A stretch of DNA of 64,000 nt, from the NCBI RefSeq assembly GCF_001625015.1, contig NZ_LVWJ02000014.1:2542001-2606000 (forward strand), in the 5' to 3' direction. The notes beneath the pieces are model-generated. The model had not been told where the DNA came from. It saw nothing but the letters and a program-made list of their open reading frames with translations, and ran no database searches. Positions 9,020 to 16,942 of this stretch are shown piece by piece (within the stretch, counting starts at the first letter, position 1; each line of letters opens with the position of its first letter). The DNA is from Lewinella sp. 4G2. Lineage in GTDB: Bacteria > Bacteroidota > Bacteroidia > Chitinophagales > Saprospiraceae. The position numbers and the translations under genes were made by a program.

Positions 9020-9337
9020 ATGGCAGACTTCCGCGAGAACGAATACTGGGTTTACCGAAAAAAGGACCAATCCCTCGTGGGCGTCCTTGAGGTCACCGAA
9101 CTGGAAGATGTTTTCGACGATATCCGTTTCCTCGTTTGTTCTGGAAAGCTGACCCACCGAGGGCGCACCGATGAGGTTGAGCAACACTTCCGTGGCTGGT
9201 ACGAACTGAAGCACCCGGGTAAGACCGAACACTTCGGTGATTTCGATACCCGGGAGGAAGTGTGCGAAGCCGTGAAGAACCACCCCGATGGCGAGTGTTT
9301 TCTGGTAACGGTTCCGATCTTACCCTTCGTGGATTGA
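9020..9337 (+). CDS. Uncharacterised small acidic protein
   Basis: 105 residues, no signal peptide or membrane segment. It opens MADFRENEYWVYRKKDQSLVGVLEVTELEDVFDDIRF and ends in a hydrophobic LVTVPILPFVD. Composition is globular and acidic. I do not recognise a family. It is preceded by a plausible promoter at 8961 and followed by the sulfur-transporter pair, but nothing ties it to them functionally. Confidence 0.65.
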   Translation: MADFRENEYWVYRKKDQSLVGVLEVTELEDVFDDIRFLVCSGKLTHRGRTDEVEQHFRGWYELKHPGKTEHFGDFDTREEVCEAVKNHPDGECFLVTVPILPFVD

Positions 9338-9408
9338 ACCGTCTTTAAGGCAAGGTGTCATGTATAAGCTCAGGACGTATTGTCAAGAGCCACCATACGA
9401 TATCCACC

Positions 9409-9993
9409 ATGCTTTCACTCCTAAAGGGTTCCTGGCACTGGTCCGTCAGCGGGCTACTGATTGCCGGCGTAATGTTCGCACTCCTCTACGCCGGTAAGCA
9501 GTTTGGCGTTAGTTCTAATCTCCGCACGATGTGTACGCTGGCCGGTGCCGGGAAGCACAGCGACTTCTTCCGGTTCGATTGGAAAGCGCAACGTTGGAAC
9601 CTACTTTTCATCGCCGGTGCGGTGATTGGCGGCTTCATCGCTTCCACCATCCTGGCTAACCCGGAGCCCGTTGCCATCTCTACGGCTACGGAAACCTACC
9701 TGTCATCATTGGGGATCGACGCCCCATCAACTGGTGCGCAGGGAACGGGGTACGTCCCCCACGAACTCTTTAGCCTGGCGGAAATAAATTGGCTTACGCT
9801 GGTCCTGTTAGTGCTCGGTGGTTTTTTGATCGGTTTCGGTACCCGTTGGGCGGGAGGATGTACGAGTGGCCACGCCATTAGTGGGCTATCCAATTTGCAA
9901 GTCCCGAGCCTTATCGCCGTCGTAGGATTCTTCGCCGGCGGTTTACTGATGACCTGGTTGATCCTTCCTCAATTACTCAACCTGGTCGCTTAG
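9409..9993 (+). CDS. YeeE/YedE-family sulfur-compound transporter, large half
   Basis: 194 residues from ATG 9409, with about five membrane segments. The signature GGFLIGFGTRWAGGCTSGHAISGLSNL contains the conserved GCTSGH cysteine motif of YeeE/YedE (TsuA-like) proteins, thought to pass thiosulfate or sulfane sulfur by cysteine relay. The next gene encodes the complementary half, as commonly found in Bacteroidota and Proteobacteria. The frame runs up to 9355, but the extra leader is not membrane-like. Confidence 0.88.
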   Translation: MLSLLKGSWHWSVSGLLIAGVMFALLYAGKQFGVSSNLRTMCTLAGAGKHSDFFRFDWKAQRWNLLFIAGAVIGGFIASTILANPEPVAISTATETYLSSLGIDAPSTGAQGTGYVPHELFSLAEINWLTLVLLVLGGFLIGFGTRWAGGCTSGHAISGLSNLQVPSLIAVVGFFAGGLLMTWLILPQLLNLVA

Positions 9994-10039
9994 CAGAGCG
10001 ACAACCCCACCTTCGTTAAAAAACAATAGAATAAACATC

Positions 10040-10453
10040 ATGCGCACTGCATTCTACCTATTCATTGGTATCGTCTTTGGAATCGTGATGACAAAATCCG
10101 AAGCCGTTTCCTGGTTCCGTATTCAAGAGATGTTTCGGTTCGAATCCTTCCACATGTATGGTATCATCGGCACGGCCGTAGTGGTGGGTGCCATCGGTGT
10201 TGGTCTCGCCAAAAGACTGAATTGGAAGACCGTGGACGGTCATCAATGGAGCCTGAAAGCGAAAGACTTCACCGTACCCCGCTACCTGTTTGGTGGAACG
10301 ATCTTCGGCCTTGGTTGGGCTTTGACGGGTGCTTGCCCCGGGCCAATGTTTACCCTGCTCGGCCACGGGATCTGGGCAATTGGAGTGGTGATCCTAGCCT
10401 CGGTATTTGGTACTTACGTTTATGGTTTGGTGAGGTCTCGGCTGCCGCATTAG
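10040..10453 (+). CDS. YeeE/YedE-family sulfur transporter, small half (DUF6691-like)
   Basis: 137 residues with about four membrane helices. The motif GTIFGLGWALTGACPGPMFTLLG supplies the second conserved cysteine (TGACPG). It begins 46 bases after its partner and presumably forms one transporter with it. KSEAVSWFRIQEMFRFESFHMYG is the typical substrate-side segment of this subfamily. Direction and substrate (thiosulfate or polysulfide import) are family inference. Confidence 0.88.
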   Translation: MRTAFYLFIGIVFGIVMTKSEAVSWFRIQEMFRFESFHMYGIIGTAVVVGAIGVGLAKRLNWKTVDGHQWSLKAKDFTVPRYLFGGTIFGLGWALTGACPGPMFTLLGHGIWAIGVVILASVFGTYVYGLVRSRLPH

Positions 10454-10462
10454 AGGTTCGCC

Positions 10463-10591
10463 AGTCGTCGGACGAAACCAGCCCCTGCTTCGCGGCATCC
10501 TAGTGAATCGTCCGACGACCCGAACTGTACAGTCGTCGGACGATTCACTGGATATTTTCCGTAGGAAAAAGGCCAGCTTCGTCCGACGACT
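10463..10591. repeat. Nested inverted repeats built from four copies of GTCGTCGGACGA
   Basis: AGTGAATCGTCCGACGAC at 10502-10519 is an exact reverse complement of 10532-10549, with a 12-base loop. Outside it, AGTCGTCGGACGAA (10463-10476) exactly matches the reverse complement of 10578-10591. The shared core thus appears four times in alternating orientation. It lies between two co-directional genes and no T-run follows, so a simple terminator is unlikely. Confidence 0.75.
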
Positions 10592-10702
10592 TGTTGTACA
10601 AATCTTGTAACCTACCTCATGGCCAAGCCCTGAAACCCTACACTTACCCTTAACCAACTTTCATTAGTTACCTACCTTACGCTTAAATCACAGTTACACC
10701 CA

Positions 10703-11437
10703 ATGAAGCAACTACTAACTACGGTTCTTACCCTCCTAACTCTTTCCCTAACCGCCCAGATCACCGACCCCGCCGCCACGGAATTTTACACCCCCGTGCC
10801 CCCAAAGGTCACCGCCGGCCAAAGCGTCAATACCGCCCCCAGCGACGCCATCATCCTCTTCGGCGAAGACGGCAGCACGGCAGAGTGGGTCATGAAGGAA
10901 GGAGATGGACCGGTAGAGTGGTCAGTTGCCGACGGCGTCCTAACCGTCAAGCCCGGCACCGGTTTCATCAAAACCCGCCGCGATTTTGGTGACGTCCAGC
11001 TTCACATCGAGTGGCGCAGCCCAAACGAACCCGATAAGGAAGGCCAACTCCGCGGTAACTCCGGAGTCTTTTTCATGGACCGCTACGAAGTACAGGTCCT
11101 CGAAAGCAATGGAAGCGAAACCTACACCAACGGCCAAGCTGGTAGCATCTACAAGGAAAGCCCTCCGCTCGTCAATGCTACCCGCAAGATGGGGGAATGG
11201 AATACCTACGACGTCATCTTCATGAAACCCCACTTCAATAAGGATGGGATGCTCATCCGCCCCGCCACGGTGACGGTGCTACACAACGGCGTGCTCGTCC
11301 AGAACCACCACGTCATCCAAGGCGTGACTGCCTACATTGGCCTCCATACCTACACCGCTCACGGAGATGCGCCCCTCACGTTGCAGGACCACAGTAACGA
11401 AGTTTCCTACCGCAACATTTGGGTACGGGAGCTATAG
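10703..11437 (+). CDS. Secreted DUF1080 (3-keto-disaccharide hydrolase-like) protein
   Basis: 244 residues. A signal peptide (MKQLLTTVLTLLTLSLTAQ) precedes a concanavalin-like fold with FGEDGSTAEWVM, GDVQLHIEWRSP, GNSGVFFMDRYEVQVLES and a final NEVSYRNIWVREL, all hallmarks of DUF1080/PF06439. Characterised members hydrolyse 3-keto-glycosides in the periplasm. No dehydrogenase partner is adjacent. The spacers on both sides hold long inverted repeats. Confidence 0.9.
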   Translation: MKQLLTTVLTLLTLSLTAQITDPAATEFYTPVPPKVTAGQSVNTAPSDAIILFGEDGSTAEWVMKEGDGPVEWSVADGVLTVKPGTGFIKTRRDFGDVQLHIEWRSPNEPDKEGQLRGNSGVFFMDRYEVQVLESNGSETYTNGQAGSIYKESPPLVNATRKMGEWNTYDVIFMKPHFNKDGMLIRPATVTVLHNGVLVQNHHVIQGVTAYIGLHTYTAHGDAPLTLQDHSNEVSYRNIWVREL

Positions 11438-11513
11438 GTCGTCAGGAAGCTTAACTAGAAGGTCTAGGCTTTTGATTGGTAGATGTATTCAGTTGAAGTC
11501 CTCCGTGTCTCAC

Positions 11514-11628
11514 CGGACGCTTGGAGGAGCTACGCACGCTCCAAGGACCTTTATTCTACGTAGTTAGGACCTTGGAGCGTCGCCAGCTCTAAAGCGTAGC
11601 GGAAGAGTTGGCGTCCTCCAAGCGTCCG
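11514..11628. repeat. 115-bp element that can fold as a three-way junction
   Basis: The outer arms CGGACGCTTGGAGGA (11514-11528) and 11614-11628 are perfect inverted repeats. Inside are one hairpin (11536-11550 with 11566-11580, one mismatch) and a second (11582-11590 with 11604-11612, one mismatch). It fills the spacer before the glycerate kinase gene. It could be a small mobile palindromic element or a structured leader RNA; no coding potential seen. Confidence 0.65.
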
Positions 11629-11668
11629 TTCCTAATGGCAGAATTTCCCACATTCTACCCGTGAACCC

Positions 11669-12787
11669 ATGAACATCCTCGTCTGTCCCGATAAATTCAA
11701 AGACTCCCTTTCCGCCTCGGAAGCAGTGGCCGCCATTCGTGAAGGAATCCTCAGGGTTCTCCCCGATGCCATCGTTACCGGCCAGCCGTTGGCGGATGGT
11801 GGCGAAGGATCGCTGCAAATCCTCCAGCAACTCCTGCCGCTGAAGGAACACCGGCTGGAAGTAACCGGCCCCCTCCGCCGGCCCGTCTCCGCCCGGTACC
11901 TTATGGGAGCCGGTAAAGCTTATATCGAATCCGCCGAAGCCTGCGGTTTGCAGCACGTTCCCCGCCACCGTCGCGACCCGGGCTTCACCACCACCATCGG
12001 TGTAGGGCAGCTAATTGAAGACGCTCTGGCCCGCGGAGCAACAGAGATAAACCTGTTCCTCGGGGGAAGTGCTACCAACGACGGGGGAGCCGGAATGGCC
12101 GCCGCCCTGGGCTATACTTTTCGGTCGGATCGTGGCAACGACTTCGTCCCTTCCGGCAATTCTCTCCGCTACGTCACCCGCATCGGCCGCGAAGCGGGAA
12201 GTACGGACTTGCGAAGCGTCACCTTTCGGGCCGTCTGCGATGTCAACAATCCACTCCTCGGGCCAGCGGGAGCTACCTATACCTACGCGACCCAGAAGGG
12301 CGCCCAGCCGGAGGACTTACCCACGCTGGAAGCCCACCAAAAAGCCTGGGCCGCGGTCGTCAGTGATGCTTGCGGCATGGACCATTCATCCACCCCCGGA
12401 GCTGGTGCGGCAGGAGGGTTGGGTTACGGTGCCCTCTCTTTCCTAAACGCAGAGATCGTATCCGGAACCGACTGGCTGATCGAGGCCGTAGGGCTCCGTC
12501 AACTAGCCGCCACGGCGGACCTCATCATCACCGGCGAAGGGCAAATCGACGAGCAAACGCTCTCCGGAAAAGTAGTCGCGGGAGTAGGGCGACTCGCTTA
12601 TGATTCCAAAACGAAAGCCTGGGCCATCTGTAGCAGCAGTCGGCTACCCAATGGCGTCAATCCCGTTGGTATTGAGCGGGTGATCAGTTTGGTGGAAGCC
12701 AATACTATCAGCCCGGAGGAATCCATCAACAACGGTAAATACTGGCTGACTAAGACGATCGCTGATCAACTCCGGCAGTTTGCTTAG
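11669..12787 (+). CDS. glxK: Glycerate kinase (GlxK/GarK type)
   Basis: 372 residues, standard length. The N-terminus NILVCPDKFKDSLSASEAVAAIREG, the LADGGEGSLQIL motif, LFLGGSATNDGGAGMAAALGY, PGAGAAGGLGYG and DLIITGEGQIDEQTLSGK are the signature blocks of glycerate 2-kinase class II. It phosphorylates D-glycerate with ATP to 2-phosphoglycerate in the cytoplasm. Nearby, on the other strand, is a 2-hydroxyacid dehydrogenase that could in principle supply glycerate, but that link is speculative. The 115-base structured element lies directly upstream. Confidence 0.93.
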   Translation: MNILVCPDKFKDSLSASEAVAAIREGILRVLPDAIVTGQPLADGGEGSLQILQQLLPLKEHRLEVTGPLRRPVSARYLMGAGKAYIESAEACGLQHVPRHRRDPGFTTTIGVGQLIEDALARGATEINLFLGGSATNDGGAGMAAALGYTFRSDRGNDFVPSGNSLRYVTRIGREAGSTDLRSVTFRAVCDVNNPLLGPAGATYTYATQKGAQPEDLPTLEAHQKAWAAVVSDACGMDHSSTPGAGAAGGLGYGALSFLNAEIVSGTDWLIEAVGLRQLAATADLIITGEGQIDEQTLSGKVVAGVGRLAYDSKTKAWAICSSSRLPNGVNPVGIERVISLVEANTISPEESINNGKYWLTKTIADQLRQFA

Positions 12788-12808
12788 CGGGGAAGGGTAG
12801 CGGAACCG

Positions 12809-13444
12809 CTAATCAATCCCCATCAATTTATGGGTCTGCAGGCTGATGCGCCATTGGGGATGCTCCATACAGTAGGCTACCGTCGCCGGCGTGTGATCGT
12901 GGCCCCGTTCGTCCTTTGGTTGGAGGAAGAAATGGGTGAAATTGAGGTTCACAAATTGCTCGGGTTGCGCACCTACTTCAGGTTGTGGGTAGACCAACTT
13001 GAGCTCATCCCCTTTCGTCACGACCAGCTCTGCGTTGGCTTTGGGGCTCACGCAAACCCAGTCGATGCTTTCTGGCACCGCGACCGTCCCATTAGTCTCA
13101 ACGGCGACCTCAAAACCACGTAAGTGGAGGGCTTCAATCAGCGGTTCATCCAGCTGCAGTAGCGGCTCCCCGCCCGTACAAACAACGTAGGGTTTCCCTC
13201 CACCAGGCCAGAGACTGGCCACGAGATTTGCGCAGGCCTCCAGGTCGTAGCGGCCGCCGTTTTGTCCGTCGGTACCGATGAAGTCAGTATCGCAGAACTT
13301 ACAAACGGCCTCCGTCCGGTCTTCTTCCCGGCCACTCCAGAGGTTGCAACCTGTGAACCGTAGGAACACGGCGGCGCGGCCGGCCTGAGCGCCTTCGCCC
13401 TGGAGGGTGTAAAAGGATTCCTTGATCTTGTAGGTTCTGGCCAA
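12809..13444 (-). CDS. queE: 7-carboxy-7-deazaguanine synthase, CX14CX2C type
   Basis: 211 residues. The N-terminus KIKESFYTLQGEGAQAGRAAVFLRFTGCNLW is diagnostic of QueE, a radical-SAM enzyme converting carboxy-tetrahydropterin to 7-carboxy-7-deazaguanine for queuosine. The cluster cysteines are C33, C48 and C51, a CX14CX2C spacing instead of CX3CX2C, a known QueE variant. VCTGGEPLLQLD supplies the SAM-binding GGE motif. The best in-frame start is TTG at 13444; a TACCTTTG promoter box lies about 25 bases upstream. No other queuosine genes are in the window. Confidence 0.93.
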   Translation of the reverse strand: MARTYKIKESFYTLQGEGAQAGRAAVFLRFTGCNLWSGREEDRTEAVCKFCDTDFIGTDGQNGGRYDLEACANLVASLWPGGGKPYVVCTGGEPLLQLDEPLIEALHLRGFEVAVETNGTVAVPESIDWVCVSPKANAELVVTKGDELKLVYPQPEVGAQPEQFVNLNFTHFFLQPKDERGHDHTPATVAYCMEHPQWRISLQTHKLMGID

Positions 13445-13551
13445 AGCGCAGGTTGGATTTGAGCGCGCAAAGGTACGGGCGGACCGGGGAATTCCCAGCC
13501 ACGCCGCGACGGAACAAAAGTTGGTGCACGGTCAAAGTATTGCTTACACGG

Positions 13552-14505
13552 TTAGCCAGCTTGCTTGCGAAAGGCCACCTCCAGCTTAGCGAACAAGGTA
13601 TGGGCGTGGCCCTCCTCGGCATCCTCGCTCCAACCGGCGATGTGGGGCGTCAGCACCGTGCGGTCGCTATCGTGGAGGTACTGAAAAGGGGCGGGCAGAT
13701 CCGCTGGGTCCAGGTGGACGAACGATTTGTCCTCGTATTCGTGGACGTCCAGCGCAGCGCCCAGTACTTTCCCGCTTTCCATCGCTTCCACGAGGTCTTC
13801 GGTCTTGACGATCGGGCCGCGGGCGGTATTGATGAGGTAGATCGGCTTGGCAAATGCGGCGAACCATTCCTTATCGGCGTAGTAGTGATTGCCCTCCAGG
13901 AACATGTGCAGGGAAACTACGTCCGCCTCTTCCTGAATCTGTTCCAAGGTTGCTTCTTCCGCGTACTCATCGCCGTAGTTCTTGCGGAATTTATCGTGGG
14001 TGAGCACTTTGCAGCCGAAGCCACTCAGTCGTTGGGCGGTGTTTTGGCCCATGTTTCCGTAGCCAATAAGCCCTACGGTGAGGTGACCCAATTCCGTTCC
14101 AATATTGCCGCGGCGAATCCAGCCGCCGTCGCGAATCTGCCGGTCCGCCCGGCCGAGGTGGTTAAGGAGCATCAGCATCATTCCTACGGTATGTTCGGCC
14201 ACCGTGTGCTTGCTGCCTTCCGGGCTATTGAAAACCTGGATACCTTTCTCCTTGGCGTATTCGAGATCGATGTGGTCCGTCCCGACACCCCAGCGGGCGA
14301 CGAAGCGGAAGTGGGGTGGGCAGGCATCGAGCAATTCCCGGTCGATGTCGAGGCGGCTACGGATCATCAGCCCGTCGTAAAGCTGAAGGGCTTGCAGCAC
14401 GTCGGGCCGCGTCAGGTGATCGAGTTCATCTACGGTGTGGCCTTCCATTTGGAGGGCGTTCTTTAGGTAGGGGTGGGCGGCTTTGTCGAGGAAGGCTATT
14501 CGCAT
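13552..14505 (-). CDS. D-2-hydroxyacid dehydrogenase (phosphoglycerate-dehydrogenase-like)
   Basis: 317 residues. The NAD-binding loop is VGLIGYGNMGQNTAQRL, followed by YLINTARGPIVKTEDLVEAME (Arg of the catalytic triad), ALDVHEYED (Glu region) and a late LTPHIAGWSEDA (catalytic His). SerA-like substrate residues occur in ARWGVGTDHIDLEYA. It lacks a C-terminal ACT domain, so it belongs to the short form. Substrate may be 3-phosphoglycerate or another 2-hydroxyacid. The ATG is preceded by TAGCTTTG with a five-base gap. Confidence 0.9.
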   Translation of the reverse strand: MRIAFLDKAAHPYLKNALQMEGHTVDELDHLTRPDVLQALQLYDGLMIRSRLDIDRELLDACPPHFRFVARWGVGTDHIDLEYAKEKGIQVFNSPEGSKHTVAEHTVGMMLMLLNHLGRADRQIRDGGWIRRGNIGTELGHLTVGLIGYGNMGQNTAQRLSGFGCKVLTHDKFRKNYGDEYAEEATLEQIQEEADVVSLHMFLEGNHYYADKEWFAAFAKPIYLINTARGPIVKTEDLVEAMESGKVLGAALDVHEYEDKSFVHLDPADLPAPFQYLHDSDRTVLTPHIAGWSEDAEEGHAHTLFAKLEVAFRKQAG

Positions 14506-14510
14506 GTGAG

Positions 14511-14518
14511 CAAAGCTA
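14511..14518 (-). promoter_or_regulatory. -7 box (TAGCTTTG) five bases before the dehydrogenase ATG
   Basis: The minus strand reads TAGCTTTG, CTCAC, ATG, a perfect TAnnTTTG. Transcription would begin at or next to the start codon. Confidence 0.5.
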
Positions 14519-14529
14519 CTTCCCCGAGC

Positions 14530-16329
14530 CTAATTCTTGCTCTTTTGTTTGCGCAGTTTGCGGGTGGTCTTGCGCTTGTTTTTGGTAGTGATGTAGACGG
14601 CCCCGTCAAAGCCCTGGAGACCATCTCGGTCCAGTTGTTCACGGTCTTTCACGACGGTAATGGAAAGGATATCGTCCGGGTTGACGAACTTAAGACCGGG
14701 TGTTGGTTCGACGCGAGTTCCGTGCAGGAAGTAGGCAATGTTTCCTTCCTCCACGCCACGGATTTTTATGGGGGACGACTTTTCTTCTTTGAGCATTTTG
14801 CGGACCCCATCCTTTGTCGTCACGTCCACGAGGCCTTCGTATTCCTCAAACCCGAGCGCACGCAGGCTTTCCTTATCCTTGGTGATATCGATTTGCTCAA
14901 TGCGCTGTGCGTCGAGGTCATTCAGGCTCATTTCCTTCATCACTACGCCGTCAATCCGAATCACCACGTTTTCAACGTTGGTGCCGCTGGTCCGGACTTG
15001 CACATTGGTTACTGTCCCGGAGGCATCGAGTTCCAGCGTTTCCCGGTCCTCGTTATCAATTTCAAATTCCTCCGGTTTGATCGTATCCAACGCTACTTCA
15101 GCGGGCGCTGCCGCGGGTGCGGGGGAAAGGGTAGGGGTGGCGACGACGGTGGGTATGACTTCCTCCACGGTGACGGGAACAGTGGCTGGTGGTGGGGTTG
15201 CCGCAGGGGGATTAACCGGTTGGGCTTCCTCCGTTGGAAGGACATCCAAGTCGTTAAGGGCAATGATCTCCGGCAATGGGGTGACTACCGGTTTATCTTC
15301 TTGCAAACAATTCACGGCACCTGCGGCAGCGCCCGCTTGCTTCAGTGGGAATTGAGTGATAGCAAGCGTAAGCAGGAATAGGGCCGACAGGGCAAAGCGG
15401 CCATCCTTCGGCGCGCGGTCGCCGTTGAAGAGGCGGTGAATACGGAAGGTGAACGGGGTTTTAGATGCGCTCATGGCAAGGGGATTTGAGGTGTAAGAAA
15501 ATTGGGCCGCCGCCACCAGCGCGGAGGCGTAAGTACGGCGATCGGAACACTGGCGGGCAACCCAGTCGTCACAACGGTGCTCTCGCTCGCGGTCAATAAT
15601 GCGGCAGAGGGCGTGGACGGCGGGGTGGTAGAAAAACAGCACGCGCAAGACTTGCTGTGGGTAATTCAGGAGGTGGTCGTAGTGGCGGACGTGGGCCAAC
15701 TCGTGCAATAGCAACGTGCGCGCCATCTCCGGGCTGATCTGATTAGCGAGGGCCACCGGCACGACGATGATGGGGGACCAAAATCCGACGGTCATCACCT
15801 CCGTAGCTACTGAACTGAGGTGCAGGCTAACGGTACGGGTAAGCGGGTGAGCCTCGAGAATTGGCCGAATGGAAGATTGCCAGGCAGCCGGCATTTTGCT
15901 CAGGCCCGTGCTACGCAAGCGCTGAATTTCCTGGTGTTTGCGAAACAGTAAAAACGCCGCGGGCAACAGGCCGATCAGGTAGCAAAGGCTCAGCCAGGGG
16001 GTGAAGACCGTGAAGTTAGACGAAAGCTCACTTGGCGGCGTCGTAGTGCTAGGGCTAACGGACATAGAGAATACTTCCGGTGGGGGCGCCAGCAGCAGGT
16101 TTTCGCAAATGGGCGCTACGTAATAGGTATCGTAAAAGGCGTACGCAGACCCAAATCCAACAGTTAGCAGCCCCACGTAAGCCAGGAAGTACCGACCGGA
16201 AGCGGTTGGGAGCAGCGGCGCGATCGTCCGAACCAAGACGTACACCAACAGGCCGATCCAACAACTGTGGAGCAGCGTGAAACCGAAGGCGGAGGCCAGT
16301 GGCAGTAGGGTAGTTGTCAGGTCAGCCAT
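14530..16329 (-). CDS. BlaR1-type M56 membrane metallopeptidase with plug-like C-terminal repeats
   Basis: 599 residues. The first 330 hold about four membrane helices and the zinc protease motif HELAH (209-213), with a downstream EREHRCDDW. The tail contains a Pro/Ala/Thr-rich linker and two regions resembling TonB-receptor plug domains (VVIRIDGVVMKE...DVTTKDG and PDDILSITVVKD...AVYITTKNK), a common layout in Bacteroidota M56 proteins. By family analogy it senses an envelope signal and leads to cleavage of the repressor encoded just upstream. Two copies of the dispersed repeat sit in the tail in opposite orientation, encoding PAPAAAP and AGAAAGA. Confidence 0.9.
   Translation of the reverse strand: MADLTTTLLPLASAFGFTLLHSCWIGLLVYVLVRTIAPLLPTASGRYFLAYVGLLTVGFGSAYAFYDTYYVAPICENLLLAPPPEVFSMSVSPSTTTPPSELSSNFTVFTPWLSLCYLIGLLPAAFLLFRKHQEIQRLRSTGLSKMPAAWQSSIRPILEAHPLTRTVSLHLSSVATEVMTVGFWSPIIVVPVALANQISPEMARTLLLHELAHVRHYDHLLNYPQQVLRVLFFYHPAVHALCRIIDREREHRCDDWVARQCSDRRTYASALVAAAQFSYTSNPLAMSASKTPFTFRIHRLFNGDRAPKDGRFALSALFLLTLAITQFPLKQAGAAAGAVNCLQEDKPVVTPLPEIIALNDLDVLPTEEAQPVNPPAATPPPATVPVTVEEVIPTVVATPTLSPAPAAAPAEVALDTIKPEEFEIDNEDRETLELDASGTVTNVQVRTSGTNVENVVIRIDGVVMKEMSLNDLDAQRIEQIDITKDKESLRALGFEEYEGLVDVTTKDGVRKMLKEEKSSPIKIRGVEEGNIAYFLHGTRVEPTPGLKFVNPDDILSITVVKDREQLDRDGLQGFDGAVYITTKNKRKTTRKLRKQKSKN
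15104..15121 (+). repeat. Dispersed 18-bp repeat, copy 4 (perfect)
   Basis: Exact GGGCGCTGCCGCGGGTGC inside the M56 gene; in the gene's sense it reads PAPAAAP in the linker. Confidence 0.85.
15317..15334 (-). repeat. Dispersed 18-bp repeat, copy 5 (perfect, inverted relative to copy 4)
   Basis: Exact GCACCTGCGGCAGCGCCC, 196 bases from copy 4 in the same gene but opposite orientation; in the gene's sense it reads GAAAGA. Confidence 0.85.
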
Positions 16330-16703
16330 TATCCTTTCTGTTTTTTGATCCAGGCTTCCAGCTCCTCCAGTTCGGCGGGGCTGGGTGTCTCATTGCCCAG
16401 CGCACGCAGGGCCAGGTTCACCTTACTGCCTCCAAAGGCGGTGTTCGCGAGCCGGCCAAAGACGGATTGCTCGATGGCTTCGCGCAGGTGGGCCGCCACG
16501 TAGGTGTGGGTGCGCTGGTCGGTATTCCTTTCCACGAGGCCGGACTTCGCCATGCGCTGCAGTTGGGTAAGCACGGTGTTGTAGCTCACCTGCCGCCGGT
16601 CGGCTAAGCGGGCGTGGAGTTGTTGCACGGTGGCGGGTTGGTCCGTCCAAAGCAAGTCAAGGATCTCCAATTGGGCTTCCGAAGGGTGGGGGAGGGCAGG
16701 CAT
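16329..16703 (-). CDS. BlaI/MecI/CopY-family transcriptional repressor
   Basis: 124 residues. A winged-helix domain begins HPSEAQLEILDLLWTDQPATVQQLHARLADRRQVSYNTVLTQLQRMAKSGLVER, the canonical BlaI fold, followed by a dimerisation tail. It abuts the M56 peptidase gene (shared base at 16329), the classic sensor-repressor pair. Two BlaI-like dyads overlap its promoter, so autoregulation is likely. No beta-lactamase gene is adjacent, so the regulon lies elsewhere or the pair monitors another envelope signal. Confidence 0.93.
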   Translation of the reverse strand: MPALPHPSEAQLEILDLLWTDQPATVQQLHARLADRRQVSYNTVLTQLQRMAKSGLVERNTDQRTHTYVAAHLREAIEQSVFGRLANTAFGGSKVNLALRALGNETPSPAELEELEAWIKKQKG

Positions 16704-16719
16704 AAATAGTATTGTGCGG

Positions 16720-16757
16720 TAAAGTTAGTACTACAAGTGTAATACTACAAGAGTAGT
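16720..16757 (-). promoter_or_regulatory. Promoter with two BlaI-type operators
   Basis: On the minus strand TTG (16750-16748), a 20-base spacer and TAACTTTA (16727-16720) form a promoter. The dyad AGTACTACA-AG-TGTAATACT (16727-16746) fills the spacer, and a second dyad ACTAC-AAGA-GTAGT (16744-16757) covers the TTG box. TACTACA/TGTAGTA half-sites are those of BlaI/MecI repressors, so the repressor should shut off its own operon. Confidence 0.75.
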
Positions 16758-16942
16758 TTTGAAAAAGGTTGGATTTATTTCGATGCAGTTTCAATGCGCT
16801 ACGGAGGATAATTTTGCTACTGGACTATTTTGGAAACTTATTGAGTGTGAAAACATTCTGCGTACGCTATATTGACCTCAATTCATGAATTTACATCCCG
16901 CCGTAGGTTCCTGCCGGTGGGTTGAAACCTAAACGATTGCCC

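Noticed and set aside
13453-14466. Plus-strand open frame (337 codons)
   Set aside because: Antisense shadow of the 2-hydroxyacid dehydrogenase, whose catalytic motifs are all on the minus strand.
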